From the NCBI GenBank assembly GCA_038258095.1, contig JBBSQE010000143.1, positions 1 through 8,324 on the forward strand: a stretch of DNA of 8,324 nt, in the 5' to 3' direction. This DNA comes from JBBSQE01 sp038258095 (GTDB lineage Bacteria > Actinomycetota > Thermoleophilia > Solirubrobacterales > 70-9). How positions within the stretch are numbered: position 1 is the stretch's first letter; every line of letters starts with the position of its first letter. The translations under genes were made by a program, and so were the position numbers. Under the pieces are notes generated by a model. That model saw nothing but the letters and a program-made list of their open reading frames with translations, was not told the DNA's origin and made no database searches. This document shows positions 1 to 5,490 of the stretch, one piece after another.

Positions 1-1
1 C

Positions 2-775
2 TCCTTCGCCTTCATCCGCATGAGCACGCGGATCATCCGCAGCGAACGTGTGTCGTGGTGGCCCGGCAACATCGAGAGTGCCGGGCTCCACCTCCATCAC
101 CTGGTCTTCGGGATCGTCACGATGATGGTCGCCGGGACGCTCGGATTTCTCAGCACCGGCGCTTCCCCGTACATCGAGATCTGCGCCGTCTTCTTCGGTG
201 TGGGCCTCGGCCTGACGATCGACGAGTTCGCGCTCTGGGTCCACCTCGAAGACGTCTACTGGTCACGGCAAGGACGCAGCTCGATCGATGCCACCGTGAT
301 CGCTGCGGCGCTGATGTCGCTGGTACTCCTCGGGGTCACTCCGGACACGATCGAGTCCGGCTCTGCCGGGGCCGTGATCGGCAGCGTCCTCGGCATGCTC
401 GCCATCTTCACCTGCGTCGCGATCTGCTTCGCCAAGGGCCGGATCATGCATGGCGCCGTGGGCACGTTCGTCGCCCCGCTCGCGATCTACGGTGCCGCGC
501 GAATCGGGAAGCCAGATTCTCCCTGGGCGCGGCGCCGCTACGGCGAGCGGAGCGCCGCGAAGCAGGCGAAGGCCGAGGCTCGCTTCAAGAGCGGGCGCCG
601 CACCGAGCGCTTCAAGGAGTCATTTCGGGACATCGTCGGGGGCAAGCCCAGCGAGAGCGTCGATCCCGGGGACCTTCAGGCGTTCGCCGCGACGACAGAG
701 GCGACCGGCCATGTCCGCGAACGCGCGGAGCAGCAGGCGGGCCCGGTCGACGGCCCGCGCCGCGAGAGCCGGTAG
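2..775 (+). CDS. Multi-pass integral membrane protein of unknown function (5' end outside window)
   Basis: I cannot assign a function. The frame is open to the left edge (residues SFAFIR precede the first ATG at 20) and the family pattern continues through them, so the true start is probably upstream and this entry is 5'-partial. Numbering from the ATG at 20, an amphipathic start (WWPGN, 13-17) leads to a His-rich LHLHH at 23-27. About five hydrophobic segments follow at roughly 28-45, 50-73, 89-108, 113-137 and 140-158. Between the second and third lies an acidic/aromatic stretch, IDEFALWVHLEDVYW (67-81), which I recall as a conserved signature of uncharacterised actinobacterial membrane proteins. 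The last 90 residues are highly charged (ARRRYGERSAAKQAKAEAR and on) and probably cytosolic. The clustered His and Asp/Glu near the membrane could bind metal, but that is speculation. The gene is convergent with the VOC gene, with a 70-nt gap. Confidence 0.8.
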   Translation, partial: SFAFIRMSTRIIRSERVSWWPGNIESAGLHLHHLVFGIVTMMVAGTLGFLSTGASPYIEICAVFFGVGLGLTIDEFALWVHLEDVYWSRQGRSSIDATVIAAALMSLVLLGVTPDTIESGSAGAVIGSVLGMLAIFTCVAICFAKGRIMHGAVGTFVAPLAIYGAARIGKPDSPWARRRYGERSAAKQAKAEARFKSGRRTERFKESFRDIVGGKPSESVDPGDLQAFAATTEATGHVRERAEQQAGPVDGPRRESR

Positions 776-845
776 ACGGCTGCTCTACGTGCTGGGGGTC
801 ATCCTCCTGGCGAACGGGATGATCAAGGCGACGATGAGCGACCCG

Positions 846-1283
846 CTAGCCGATCTTCTCCGCCAGCTCGACGATGATTCCCTCCGGTCCGCGGACGTAG
901 CAGAGCCAGTAAATGTCCTGGTAGTTCACGAGCTCGCCGACGAGCTCACCGCCATGGGCTTGCAGGCCGGCGAGGGAGGCCTCGATGTCGTCGACGACGA
1001 AGAGGATGTGGCGGATGCCCGGGGCGTTTGCCGGCGCCGGCTCGTTGTCGCCCTGATGTGACGGCGAGTGGTACTTGGCCAGCTCGAGTTGGCAGCCCCC
1101 GTCCGGGGTCCCCATCATCACGACCTCGGCGCGTACGCCGTCGAGCCCGTTGATGCGGTCAACCAAGGGACCCCCGACGGACGTCTCGCCCTCCGTCTCC
1201 AGCCCGAGCGCGGCGAAGAACGCGGTCGCCGCCGCCAGGTCCTCGACAACAATGCCGATGTGCTCCAGGGGTTGGACGGTCAT
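846..1283 (-). CDS. VOC (glyoxalase/bleomycin resistance/dioxygenase fold) protein
   Basis: A 145-residue protein with the paired beta-alpha-beta-beta-beta modules of the vicinal oxygen chelate superfamily. Module 1 starts PLEHIGIVVEDLAAATAFFAALG (5-27); module 2 starts GIRHILFVVDDIEASLAGLQAHG (89-111) and ends RGPEGIIVELAEKIG. The four expected metal positions are present: H8, E67 (in CQLEL), H92 and E139 (in IIVEL), so a divalent-metal site is likely intact. Length is typical for a single-domain member. The superfamily includes glyoxalase I, methylmalonyl-CoA epimerase, ring-cleaving dioxygenases and resistance binding proteins; the sequence does not decide among them. The ATG start is supported by GGAGG at 1290-1294 with a 6-nt spacer. 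It is convergent with the upstream membrane protein gene and has no operon partner. Family assignment is firm; substrate is unknown. Confidence 0.92.
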   Translation of the reverse strand: MTVQPLEHIGIVVEDLAAATAFFAALGLETEGETSVGGPLVDRINGLDGVRAEVVMMGTPDGGCQLELAKYHSPSHQGDNEPAPANAPGIRHILFVVDDIEASLAGLQAHGGELVGELVNYQDIYWLCYVRGPEGIIVELAEKIG

Positions 1284-1726
1284 GACCTGCCTCCGGCCAG
1301 CTCCTCTCCTTGGGACACGACATCGGTCGGTACGGGCATCGGGACTTCCTCCTGGTCGGAACTCGGGCAGACGGCGGTCAGAGCGCCGCGATCACAGATA
1401 TACACGCAAGCCGGAGGCGAGAAGCTCGCGCTCCCGTGCGCCCGAGCGGCCGGGCAGCGCGGAGATCGGCTCAACGCCGAAGCTCCAGGTTGGTGGTGTC
1501 CGGAGTGCGGGTTCTCGGCGCGCCGAACACGGACCCGCAGCCTGAGCGGCCGGCCACCGCTCCCGGGCAATGTCGCCTGGCCCTTGCGGTTCCGCTTCAG
1601 GTTTATCCATTTGCCGCGTCGCAGGAACTGGACCAGGCCATCTCTTGGATGTCGTCCCTGGACCCTGATCGTCGCCCGGTTCCATTGACCGTCACCTTCT
1701 GGCCTGCTTCCCCCGCCCACCCGCAG
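1284..1726. other. Gene-poor interval upstream of the VOC gene
   Basis: I see no convincing gene here. A minus-strand frame is open from 1732 to 1280 and its stop overlaps the VOC start as ATGA, but the peptide is rich in Arg, Pro, Ser and Gly without a recognisable domain, and third codon positions are less GC-biased than in the neighbouring genes. Plus-strand frames through the interval run on antisense to the flanking genes and look like high-GC shadows. An AT-rich patch at 1397-1402 reads TATATC on the minus strand, about 114 nt above the VOC start, and might be a -10 element, though no clear -35 accompanies it. The decamer GAGCGGCCGG occurs twice (around 1444 and 1544). Confidence 0.5.
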
Positions 1727-1774
1727 AAACACGAAAAACCGCCCCGGCGAGAGGGCGGCTTTCCGAATAGCGGG
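1727..1774 (-). repeat. tRNA-terminator repeat, copy 1
   Basis: This matches the region beside tRNA-fMet at 5299-5346 with substitutions in the stem and two single-base indels. It keeps the shared AAACACGAAA flank, the hairpin loop GGCGAG, the TTCCGAATAG junction and the first bases of the tRNA acceptor complement (GCGGG), then diverges into a short palindrome (GCGGG-AG-CCCGC, 1770-1781). No tRNA body follows. It is the most diverged copy, but the junction base matching tRNA position 72 is the same as in the intact tRNA. Confidence 0.8.
1735..1762 (-). terminator. Intrinsic terminator of the RibD-C reductase gene 1841-2398
   Basis: Read on the minus strand, a CCGCCC/GGGCGG stem (1753-1758 with 1739-1744) closes a CTCGCC-type loop and is followed by a U-rich tract (TTTTTCGTGTTT), the usual form of a Rho-independent terminator. 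It lies 78 nt beyond the stop of the minus-strand reductase gene, so it probably ends that transcript. Confidence 0.75.
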
Positions 1775-1840
1775 AGCCCGCTTCGTTTCTCGCTCCGCCC
1801 CCGCGCGAATCCGAGAGCTTGTCGCACTACCGGCGCTCGC

Positions 1841-2398
1841 TCATCGCTTGGGCACCAGGATCTGCCCGAGCGCTCCGCCCGCGAAGCGCTCCTCTTCGAC
1901 GACGTCCAGCTTCAGGTGCTGTTCCAGCTCGGCGAACGGGCTGAGGCCCGAGCCGATCGCAATCGGGATCGTCGACAGCTGGTATTCGTCGATGAGGCCG
2001 AGGCGGGTCAGCGACTTGGCGAAGTCGGGGCCGCCGTGGACCAGGACCGTCCCATCGTCGTCCCGAGTCTTCAGGTCCGCGATCTTCGCCTCCAGGTTCC
2101 CGCCGAAGATCTCCGCGGGTCCCCATTCCGCCTTCTCCAGGGTGTGAGAGAAGACAGCTTTCGGTTTCTCGTTCATCGCGGTTGCGATCGGCCCCTCGGA
2201 CGCGACCCAGTGCGGGCCCATGATCTCGTAGCTGCGGCGGCCCATGGCGTGAACGCCGGCCTCCTCTAGCGCGCGGAGGTTCCACTCACCAGAGTCGTCG
2301 CCGAACCACTCGAACATCCATTCATGGGTCCCGTCGGGGCTCGTGACGAAACCGTCGAGAGACATGACCATTTTGAGAACCACTTTTCTATCGCTCAT
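1841..2398 (-). CDS. Dihydrofolate reductase-like (RibD C-terminal domain) protein, paralogue 1
   Basis: A 185-residue single-domain protein of the RibD_C/DHFR-like fold, typical in length for the YyaP/YwjB-type group. Visible family marks are the N-terminal strand with MSLDGF (12-17), an AMGRRSYE segment (51-58) where the nucleotide-binding loop lies, HGGPDFAKSL (121-130), and LIDEYQL (135-141) followed by IPIAIGSGLSPF (144-155). These imply an NAD(P)H-dependent cytosolic reductase. The family relates to the RibD reductase of riboflavin synthesis and to DHFR, but substrates of stand-alone members are mostly unknown. The start is kept at the ATG whose product begins MSDRKVVLKMVMSLDGF, the usual spacing to MSLDGF; there is no close Shine-Dalgarno site, although GAGGGG lies about 16 nt upstream. 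Its ATG overlaps the stop of a possible 14-codon leader (2395-2439). A second family member is at 2962-3594 on the other strand. Assignment to the folate pathway itself is not supported. Confidence 0.92.
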   Translation of the reverse strand: MSDRKVVLKMVMSLDGFVTSPDGTHEWMFEWFGDDSGEWNLRALEEAGVHAMGRRSYEIMGPHWVASEGPIATAMNEKPKAVFSHTLEKAEWGPAEIFGGNLEAKIADLKTRDDDGTVLVHGGPDFAKSLTRLGLIDEYQLSTIPIAIGSGLSPFAELEQHLKLDVVEEERFAGGALGQILVPKR

Positions 2399-2439
2399 AG
2401 CCGTAGAGACCCATCCCCTCGCGTGAATTCATCGCTCAT
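2395..2439 (-). CDS. Possible 14-codon leader ORF overlapping the reductase start
   Basis: Directly upstream of the reductase a short ORF reads MSDEFTRGDGSLRL and ends in a TGA that overlaps the reductase ATG (ATGA), an arrangement compatible with translational coupling. Its first nine bases, ATGAGCGAT, are the same as the first nine of the reductase gene, suggesting a small local duplication of the start region. There is no clear ribosome binding site in front of it. It could be chance or a relic of the original start. Confidence 0.2.
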   Translation of the reverse strand: MSDEFTRGDGSLRL

Positions 2440-2526
2440 CGCTGGATTCGGGAGAATAAAGTGGGTTCCGGCATTGCCTCGGTGAAACCGTGCTGCGGTC
2501 TGCGCGTTACACATCCGAGACGAAGG

Positions 2527-2571
2527 CACAAAAGCCGCCCTGGCGAGAGGACGGCTTCCGAATGGCGGGGG
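2527..2571 (-). repeat. tRNA-terminator repeat, copy 2
   Basis: This 45-bp segment matches 5302-5346 at 43 of 45 positions without gaps (differences at 2530 and 2564), including 33 consecutive identical bases (2531-2563). The right end equals the complement of the tRNA-fMet 3' end: the discriminator base, then seven bases of the acceptor and T-stem side, with the base for tRNA position 72 changed. Beyond 2571 the tRNA sequence is absent. The near identity indicates a recent or conserved duplication. Confidence 0.9.
2531..2557 (-). terminator. Terminator-like hairpin without an obvious upstream gene
   Basis: A ten-pair stem (2532-2541 with 2548-2557, one G-U pair on the minus strand) and six-base loop are followed on the minus strand by TTTTGTGCC. 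It is the same hairpin that ends tRNA-fMet. No convincing minus-strand gene lies immediately above it, so it may be a relic carried with the repeat. Confidence 0.5.
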
Positions 2572-2611
2572 GGCCGATATGTCTCTCGCGGCGACCGGCG
2601 GGTCAGGGAGC
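2571..2611. repeat. Diverged direct repeat, arm A
   Basis: This aligns without gaps to 2831-2871, offset 260 bp, with 31 of 41 bases identical by eye. The best-kept blocks are CCGAT, TCTCTCG and TCAGGGA. It abuts terminator repeat copy 2 directly. Confidence 0.6.
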
Positions 2612-2830
2612 AGGTGGTGGCCTGAAGCCGATGCCGGGGTTCTCCTCAACTCAGGAGTCATCTAGAGCGCTTGACGACCTTGAACCTCCGCTTTCCATGC
2701 AACGCGGCTACGTCTCGAGGCGGCGGGAGCCCTCCCGTCGCGCTCCCGGTATCTGCGACCCGGCCCTCCTGGACCGCCGAGACCCGGGTCCAAAACCGCG
2801 CACCTGCCCGGTGCCCTAAGTCAGATCGGC

Positions 2831-2871
2831 GGCCCGATGTATCTCTCGAAGCCACCCGGGGATCAGGGAAC
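2831..2871. repeat. Diverged direct repeat, arm B
   Basis: Partner of 2571-2611, same orientation. This arm is not joined to a terminator hairpin, so the two repeat types are separable. It ends about 90 bp before the start of the plus-strand reductase gene. Confidence 0.6.
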
Positions 2872-2881
2872 GAATGGGCGC

Positions 2882-2912
2882 TTAACTCGCCGTAGGTTGC
2901 TATATCGATAAT
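2882..2912 (+). promoter_or_regulatory. Possible promoter of the 2962-3594 gene
   Basis: The only AT-rich patch upstream of the plus-strand reductase gene. It contains TTAACT at 2882-2887, TATATC at 2901-2906, GATAAT at 2907-2912 and a self-complementary TATCGATA at 2903-2910. GATAAT resembles a -10 element, but the spacing to TTAACT (19 nt) is long, so the assignment is weak. Confidence 0.25.
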
Positions 2913-2949
2913 GCGCGGCATGCCGACGCTTGCAAATCGCAATCACCTT

Positions 2950-2954
2950 GGAGG
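2950..2954 (+). promoter_or_regulatory. Ribosome binding site fixing the start of the 2962-3594 gene
   Basis: GGAGG lies 7 nt before the ATG at 2962. An earlier in-frame ATG at 2911 has no such site and would add 17 residues in front of the conserved first strand, so 2962 is preferred. Confidence 0.85.
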
Positions 2955-2961
2955 AACGCCG

Positions 2962-3594
2962 ATGCCGGACACCACGTGCCACATGTCGATCTCGCTCGAC
3001 GGCTTCGTCGCCGGGCCGGACCAGGGTCGGGAGGCCCCACTTGGCAAGCGCGGGAGGGAGCTCCACGGCTGGCACCTCGGCGACGAGCGCGCCAATGAGG
3101 CCGACGAGATCGCGGCCGCCTGGCTGATGCGCCCGCGCGGTGCCTACCTCATGGGACGCAACATGTTCGGGCCGATCCGCGGCGGGTGGGATGAGGTCTG
3201 GGATGGATGGTGGGGCTCCGCGCCGCCCTACCACGCGCCGGTCTTCGTGCTCACCCACCACGCTCGCGAGCCGATCGAGATGGAGGGCGGAACGTCCTTT
3301 CACTTCGTCACCGACGGCTTCGACGCCGCCTACGCACAGGCGCGGGAGACGGCCGGCGAGGACGGCATCGACATCGCGGGCGGCGCCTCGACCGTGCGCC
3401 AGGCGCTCGTCGCCGGGGTCATCGACGAGCTCACGCTCGACATCGCTCCGGTCCTCCTGGGGTCCGGCGAGCGGATCTTCGACGGCGTCGACTCCCTCGG
3501 GTTCGAGCCGGTCGAGGTGCCCCACTCTCCGCTCGCCACGCACATCCGCTACCGACGGGCGGGGCGAGGAGCCGACCTTCGGTCTGGTGCCTGA
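2962..3594 (+). CDS. Dihydrofolate reductase-like (RibD C-terminal domain) protein, paralogue 2
   Basis: A 210-residue RibD_C/DHFR-like protein. Motifs in order: MSISLDGFVAGPDQ (8-21), a long insertion rich in Trp, Gly and charge (25-56), YLMGRNMFG (62-70), HAPVFVLTHHAREP (91-104), IAGGASTVRQAL (138-149), VIDELTLDIAPVLLGSGERIF (153-173) and a final strand THIRYRR. The intact IAGGAS and LLGSG loops suggest a functional NAD(P)H-binding site; substrate unknown. It differs from the paralogue at 1841-2398 in length and in the insertion after the first strand, so they belong to different subgroups rather than being a fresh duplication. Strong GGAGG supports the chosen start. The last ten residues (GRGADLRSGA) lie beyond the conserved fold. 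The AlaDH-like gene follows after 72 nt on the same strand, so co-transcription is possible. Confidence 0.93.
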   Translation: MPDTTCHMSISLDGFVAGPDQGREAPLGKRGRELHGWHLGDERANEADEIAAAWLMRPRGAYLMGRNMFGPIRGGWDEVWDGWWGSAPPYHAPVFVLTHHAREPIEMEGGTSFHFVTDGFDAAYAQARETAGEDGIDIAGGASTVRQALVAGVIDELTLDIAPVLLGSGERIFDGVDSLGFEPVEVPHSPLATHIRYRRAGRGADLRSGA

Positions 3595-3666
3595 AGTCCT
3601 CGCCAGCGGCTGGAAGCCTCGATCATCGTCCGAAGAGGGCCCCGCAGCAGCCGAGAGGCGGGCGCG

Positions 3667-4833
3667 ATGCCTGTTGATACCTTCACGCAGGGCATGGACC
3701 AACTCTCTCTCGGAGTCTTTGCCGGCTCCCGCAAGGAGCACGAGCGGCGGCAGCCGATTCATCCGCAGCACGTCGCCACGATCGACGCTGACGTGCGGCG
3801 GAACATCTTCCTCGAGCACGGGTACGGCGAGCGTTTGGGCCTCGCAGACGCGGACCTCGCACCGCTGGTCGGCGGCATGCGCTCCCACGAGCAGCTCCTG
3901 CAGGAGTGCGACGTGCTGGTGCTTCCGAAGCCCATGGCGCAGGACGTTGCCCAGATGCGCGAGGGGCAGGTTCTCTGGGGATGGCCGCACTGCGTCCAGG
4001 ACGAGGCGCTGACTCAGCTGGCGATCGATCGCCGGCTGACCCTGATCGCCTGGGAGGCGATGAACCACTGGGCCGACGACGGCTCGTTCGACATCCACGT
4101 CTTCCACAAGAACAACGAGCTCGCGGGGTACTGCTCCGTCCTGCACGCGATGGAGCTGACGGGCATCACCGGGGAGTACGGGCGCCGGCTACGAGCCGTG
4201 GTGATCAGCTTCGGGGCGACCGGGCGTGGCGCAGTGACGGCATTGGCCGCCCTGGGCATCCAGGACATCACGGCGCTGACGCGGCGTCAGGTGGCGGCCG
4301 TCGCGGCGCCGATCCACTCGGTCAGCATGATCACCTTCGAGCGGGATCCGGATCATCCCGGGCAAACTCTCGAGCTCGACAGCAAGCATGAGTCCGTCGC
4401 CGAGTTTCTCGCCGAGCACGACCTCATCGTCAACTGCGCCCTCCAGGACACCGAGGCACCGCTGATGTTCGTCATGAACGACGAGTTGGCGCTCTTCCGG
4501 CGCGGGAGCCTCTTCGTCGACGTGGCCTGCGATGCGGGCATGGGGTTCGAATGGGCGCGGCCCACTTCGTTCACGGACCCGATCTTCACGATCGGCGACG
4601 GTCTCTCCTACTACGCGGTCGATCACAGTCCGTCGTTTCTGTGGGACTCGGCCACATGGGAGGTCAGCCAGGCCCTGATACCCCACCTGCGCACGGTCAT
4701 CTCGGGACCCCAGGCGTGGGAGACCGACGAGACCATCCGGAAGGCGATCGAGATCCGCGACGGAGTGATCCAGAGCCCGAAGATCCTTGCGTTCCAGGGC
4801 CGCTCGGCCGAGTTCCCGCATGTCCGGCTCTGA
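3667..4833 (+). CDS. AlaDH/PNT-family protein, N5-(carboxyethyl)ornithine synthase-like
   Basis: A 388-residue cytosolic two-domain protein of the alanine dehydrogenase / pyridine nucleotide transhydrogenase family. The N-terminal domain opens LGVFAGSRKEHERRQPIHPQH (15-35), matching the KE-x-E-x-R-x2-x2-P signature of the family. K88 (VLVLPKPM) and H108 (WGWPHCV) sit where the pyruvate-binding Lys and catalytic His of alanine dehydrogenase are expected. The Rossmann loop is VISFGATGRGA (179-189), followed by a nucleotide-domain helix. The C-terminal part has LIVNCALQD (253-261), a hydrophobic strand SLFVDVACD (281-289) and YYAVDHSPSFLWDSATWEVS (315-334), which recalls N5-(carboxyethyl)ornithine synthases that reductively couple pyruvate to ornithine. 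That enzyme name is a family analogy; an opine-type or amino acid dehydrogenase acting on another substrate is equally possible. GAGAGGCG about 6 nt upstream is a moderate ribosome site; an ATG at 3694 is an alternative start. No partner biosynthetic genes are visible. Confidence 0.85.
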   Translation: MPVDTFTQGMDQLSLGVFAGSRKEHERRQPIHPQHVATIDADVRRNIFLEHGYGERLGLADADLAPLVGGMRSHEQLLQECDVLVLPKPMAQDVAQMREGQVLWGWPHCVQDEALTQLAIDRRLTLIAWEAMNHWADDGSFDIHVFHKNNELAGYCSVLHAMELTGITGEYGRRLRAVVISFGATGRGAVTALAALGIQDITALTRRQVAAVAAPIHSVSMITFERDPDHPGQTLELDSKHESVAEFLAEHDLIVNCALQDTEAPLMFVMNDELALFRRGSLFVDVACDAGMGFEWARPTSFTDPIFTIGDGLSYYAVDHSPSFLWDSATWEVSQALIPHLRTVISGPQAWETDETIRKAIEIRDGVIQSPKILAFQGRSAEFPHVRL

Positions 4834-4901
4834 GCCAGGAGTGAATCTCGGATTGATCTCAACCGCGGCGCCGGGACGGGTCGGGTCGTCGAACGCCCCA
4901 T

Positions 4902-4916
4902 GTCAATTAGTTTGAC
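4902..4916. promoter_or_regulatory. Short inverted repeat upstream of the lipoprotein gene
   Basis: GTCAA and TTGAC are separated by 5 nt, in an AT-richer patch about 65 nt before the chosen lipoprotein start. It could be an operator half-site pair, or TTGACG could be a -35 hexamer, but no convincing -10 follows at 16-18 nt. Confidence 0.2.
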
Positions 4917-4980
4917 GGTGGCCTGCGCCTCCGGCATCAGCCGCGCGGTCACCGCGGATCCGATGGCGAGGTGGCCTCTG

Positions 4981-5268
4981 GTGAAGGCTTTGACGAAGCG
5001 AGCTACGCAAGTGGCGATTATGTGTGTCGTCGCCCTCGCCTTCATCCCCGCAGGTTGCGGGGAAGGCCAGGGCTCATCCGTGTCGGACCGCGGCGTCGAT
5101 CCGACGCCTACAAAGCTGGATGGCTCCTCGTCCGACCAGTTCGAACAGGCCGACATCGACCAGGCGGACTCAGCCAGTCCCAAGGTGCAGGCGTATTGCG
5201 CCGGCGCCGTCTCGGAGGCGCAGCGTGTCGGATGTCTCAGCCACGTGACTGAAGAAGACATCCCATAG
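4981..5268 (+). CDS. Small predicted secreted or lipid-anchored protein
   Basis: Function unknown. From the GTG at 4981 the product is 95 residues: a basic n-region (MKALTKRATQ), a hydrophobic core (VAIMCVVALAFI, 11-22) and PAGC with Cys26, resembling a lipoprotein signal peptide, although Pro at -3 departs from the usual Leu/Val/Ile. The mature part is acidic, Ser/Thr/Asp-rich and low in complexity up to about residue 66. It ends in a compact motif, PKVQAYCAGAVSEAQRVGCLSHVTEEDI (67-94), with two cysteines 12 apart (C73, C85) that could form a disulfide outside the cell. I associate this C-terminal motif with small actinobacterial proteins of unknown role. GTG 4981 has AGGTGG about 6 nt upstream and gives a clean signal peptide; upstream ATGs at 4900 and 4963 would put extra residues before it. 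The gene is convergent with tRNA-fMet, 69 nt from the tRNA 3' end. Confidence 0.65.
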   Translation: MKALTKRATQVAIMCVVALAFIPAGCGEGQGSSVSDRGVDPTPTKLDGSSSDQFEQADIDQADSASPKVQAYCAGAVSEAQRVGCLSHVTEEDIP

Positions 5269-5298
5269 CCCGAGACGCACCGGAACGCTTCGCCCGAC

Positions 5299-5337
5299 AA
5301 ACACGAAAGCCGCCCTGGCGAGAGGACGGCTTCCGAA

Positions 5338-5346
<9 letters not shown>
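5299..5346 (-). repeat. tRNA-terminator repeat, copy 3 (in place beside tRNA-fMet)
   Basis: The presumed parent copy. It spans the terminator hairpin, the CCGAA linker and the last nine bases of the tRNA-fMet gene (5338-5346). Copies 1 and 2 share this whole extent, including the tRNA-derived bases, and stop matching within the tRNA acceptor/T-stem boundary. Confidence 0.9.
5306..5332 (-). terminator. Intrinsic terminator of tRNA-fMet
   Basis: On the minus strand a ten-pair stem (5323-5332 with 5307-5316, one G-U pair) and six-base loop CTCGCC are followed by TTTCGTGTTT, starting only five bases past the tRNA discriminator. Its placement fits termination of the tRNA transcript. Confidence 0.85.
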
Positions 5347-5411
<65 letters not shown>

Positions 5412-5421
5412 GCGTACACAG

Positions 5422-5450
5422 AGGCTAGCAACGGAATCCAGTTGCCTCAA
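5422..5450 (-). promoter_or_regulatory. Promoter of tRNA-fMet
   Basis: Read on the minus strand, TTGAGG (5450-5445), a 17-nt spacer and TAGCCT (5427-5422) form a good sigma-70-type promoter whose -10 ends 10 nt before the first tRNA base. Transcription would begin a few bases ahead of the mature 5' end. Confidence 0.7.
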
Positions 5451-5490
5451 GGTTGGGCGCAGACGGGCGATGCGAAGCCGGCGCTCGAGC

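Larger units (their letters stand above)
2440..2961. other. Repeat-bearing gene-poor interval between the two reductase genes
   Basis: About 520 bp lying between the divergent reductase genes. It contains terminator repeat copy 2 (2527-2571), a diverged direct repeat pair (2571-2611 and 2831-2871), and several small palindromes: CTCCT/AGGAG (2642-2657), CGGGAG-CC-CTCCCG (2724-2737) and GACCCGGGTC (2781-2790). Frames open on either strand translate to Arg/Pro-rich peptides with no domain; similar peptides at the two repeat arms (PDPPVAARDIS and PDPRVASRDTS on the minus strand) merely reflect the DNA repeat. An AT-rich patch at 2901-2912 may hold the promoter of the plus-strand reductase gene. 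Confidence 0.6.

Noticed and set aside
1280..1732. Minus-strand frame of 150 codons whose stop overlaps the VOC start as ATGA
   Set aside because: The overlap looks operon-like, but the product has no recognisable domain, codon third positions are only weakly GC-biased, and the frame begins inside the terminator repeat. Left as non-coding.
1310..2269. Plus-strand open frame of 319 codons across the gene-poor interval and antisense to reductase 1
   Set aside because: It runs through a terminator hairpin and then antisense to a conserved gene; no domain, no ribosome site.
2564..2960. Degraded second tRNA gene next to terminator copy 2
   Set aside because: Only the terminal acceptor bases match; I could find no T-arm, anticodon stem or D-arm remnant by eye.
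1841..3594. Trimethoprim resistance (DfrA-type DHFR)
   Set aside because: Both proteins belong to the RibD-C branch, which shares only the fold with folate-pathway DHFR; resistance cannot be inferred.
2863..4146. Long minus-strand open frame (427 codons) antisense to the second reductase and the AlaDH-like gene
   Set aside because: It covers two well-supported plus-strand genes with clear motifs and ribosome sites; its product is Arg/Asp/Val-rich without a domain, as expected for an antisense shadow in high-GC DNA.
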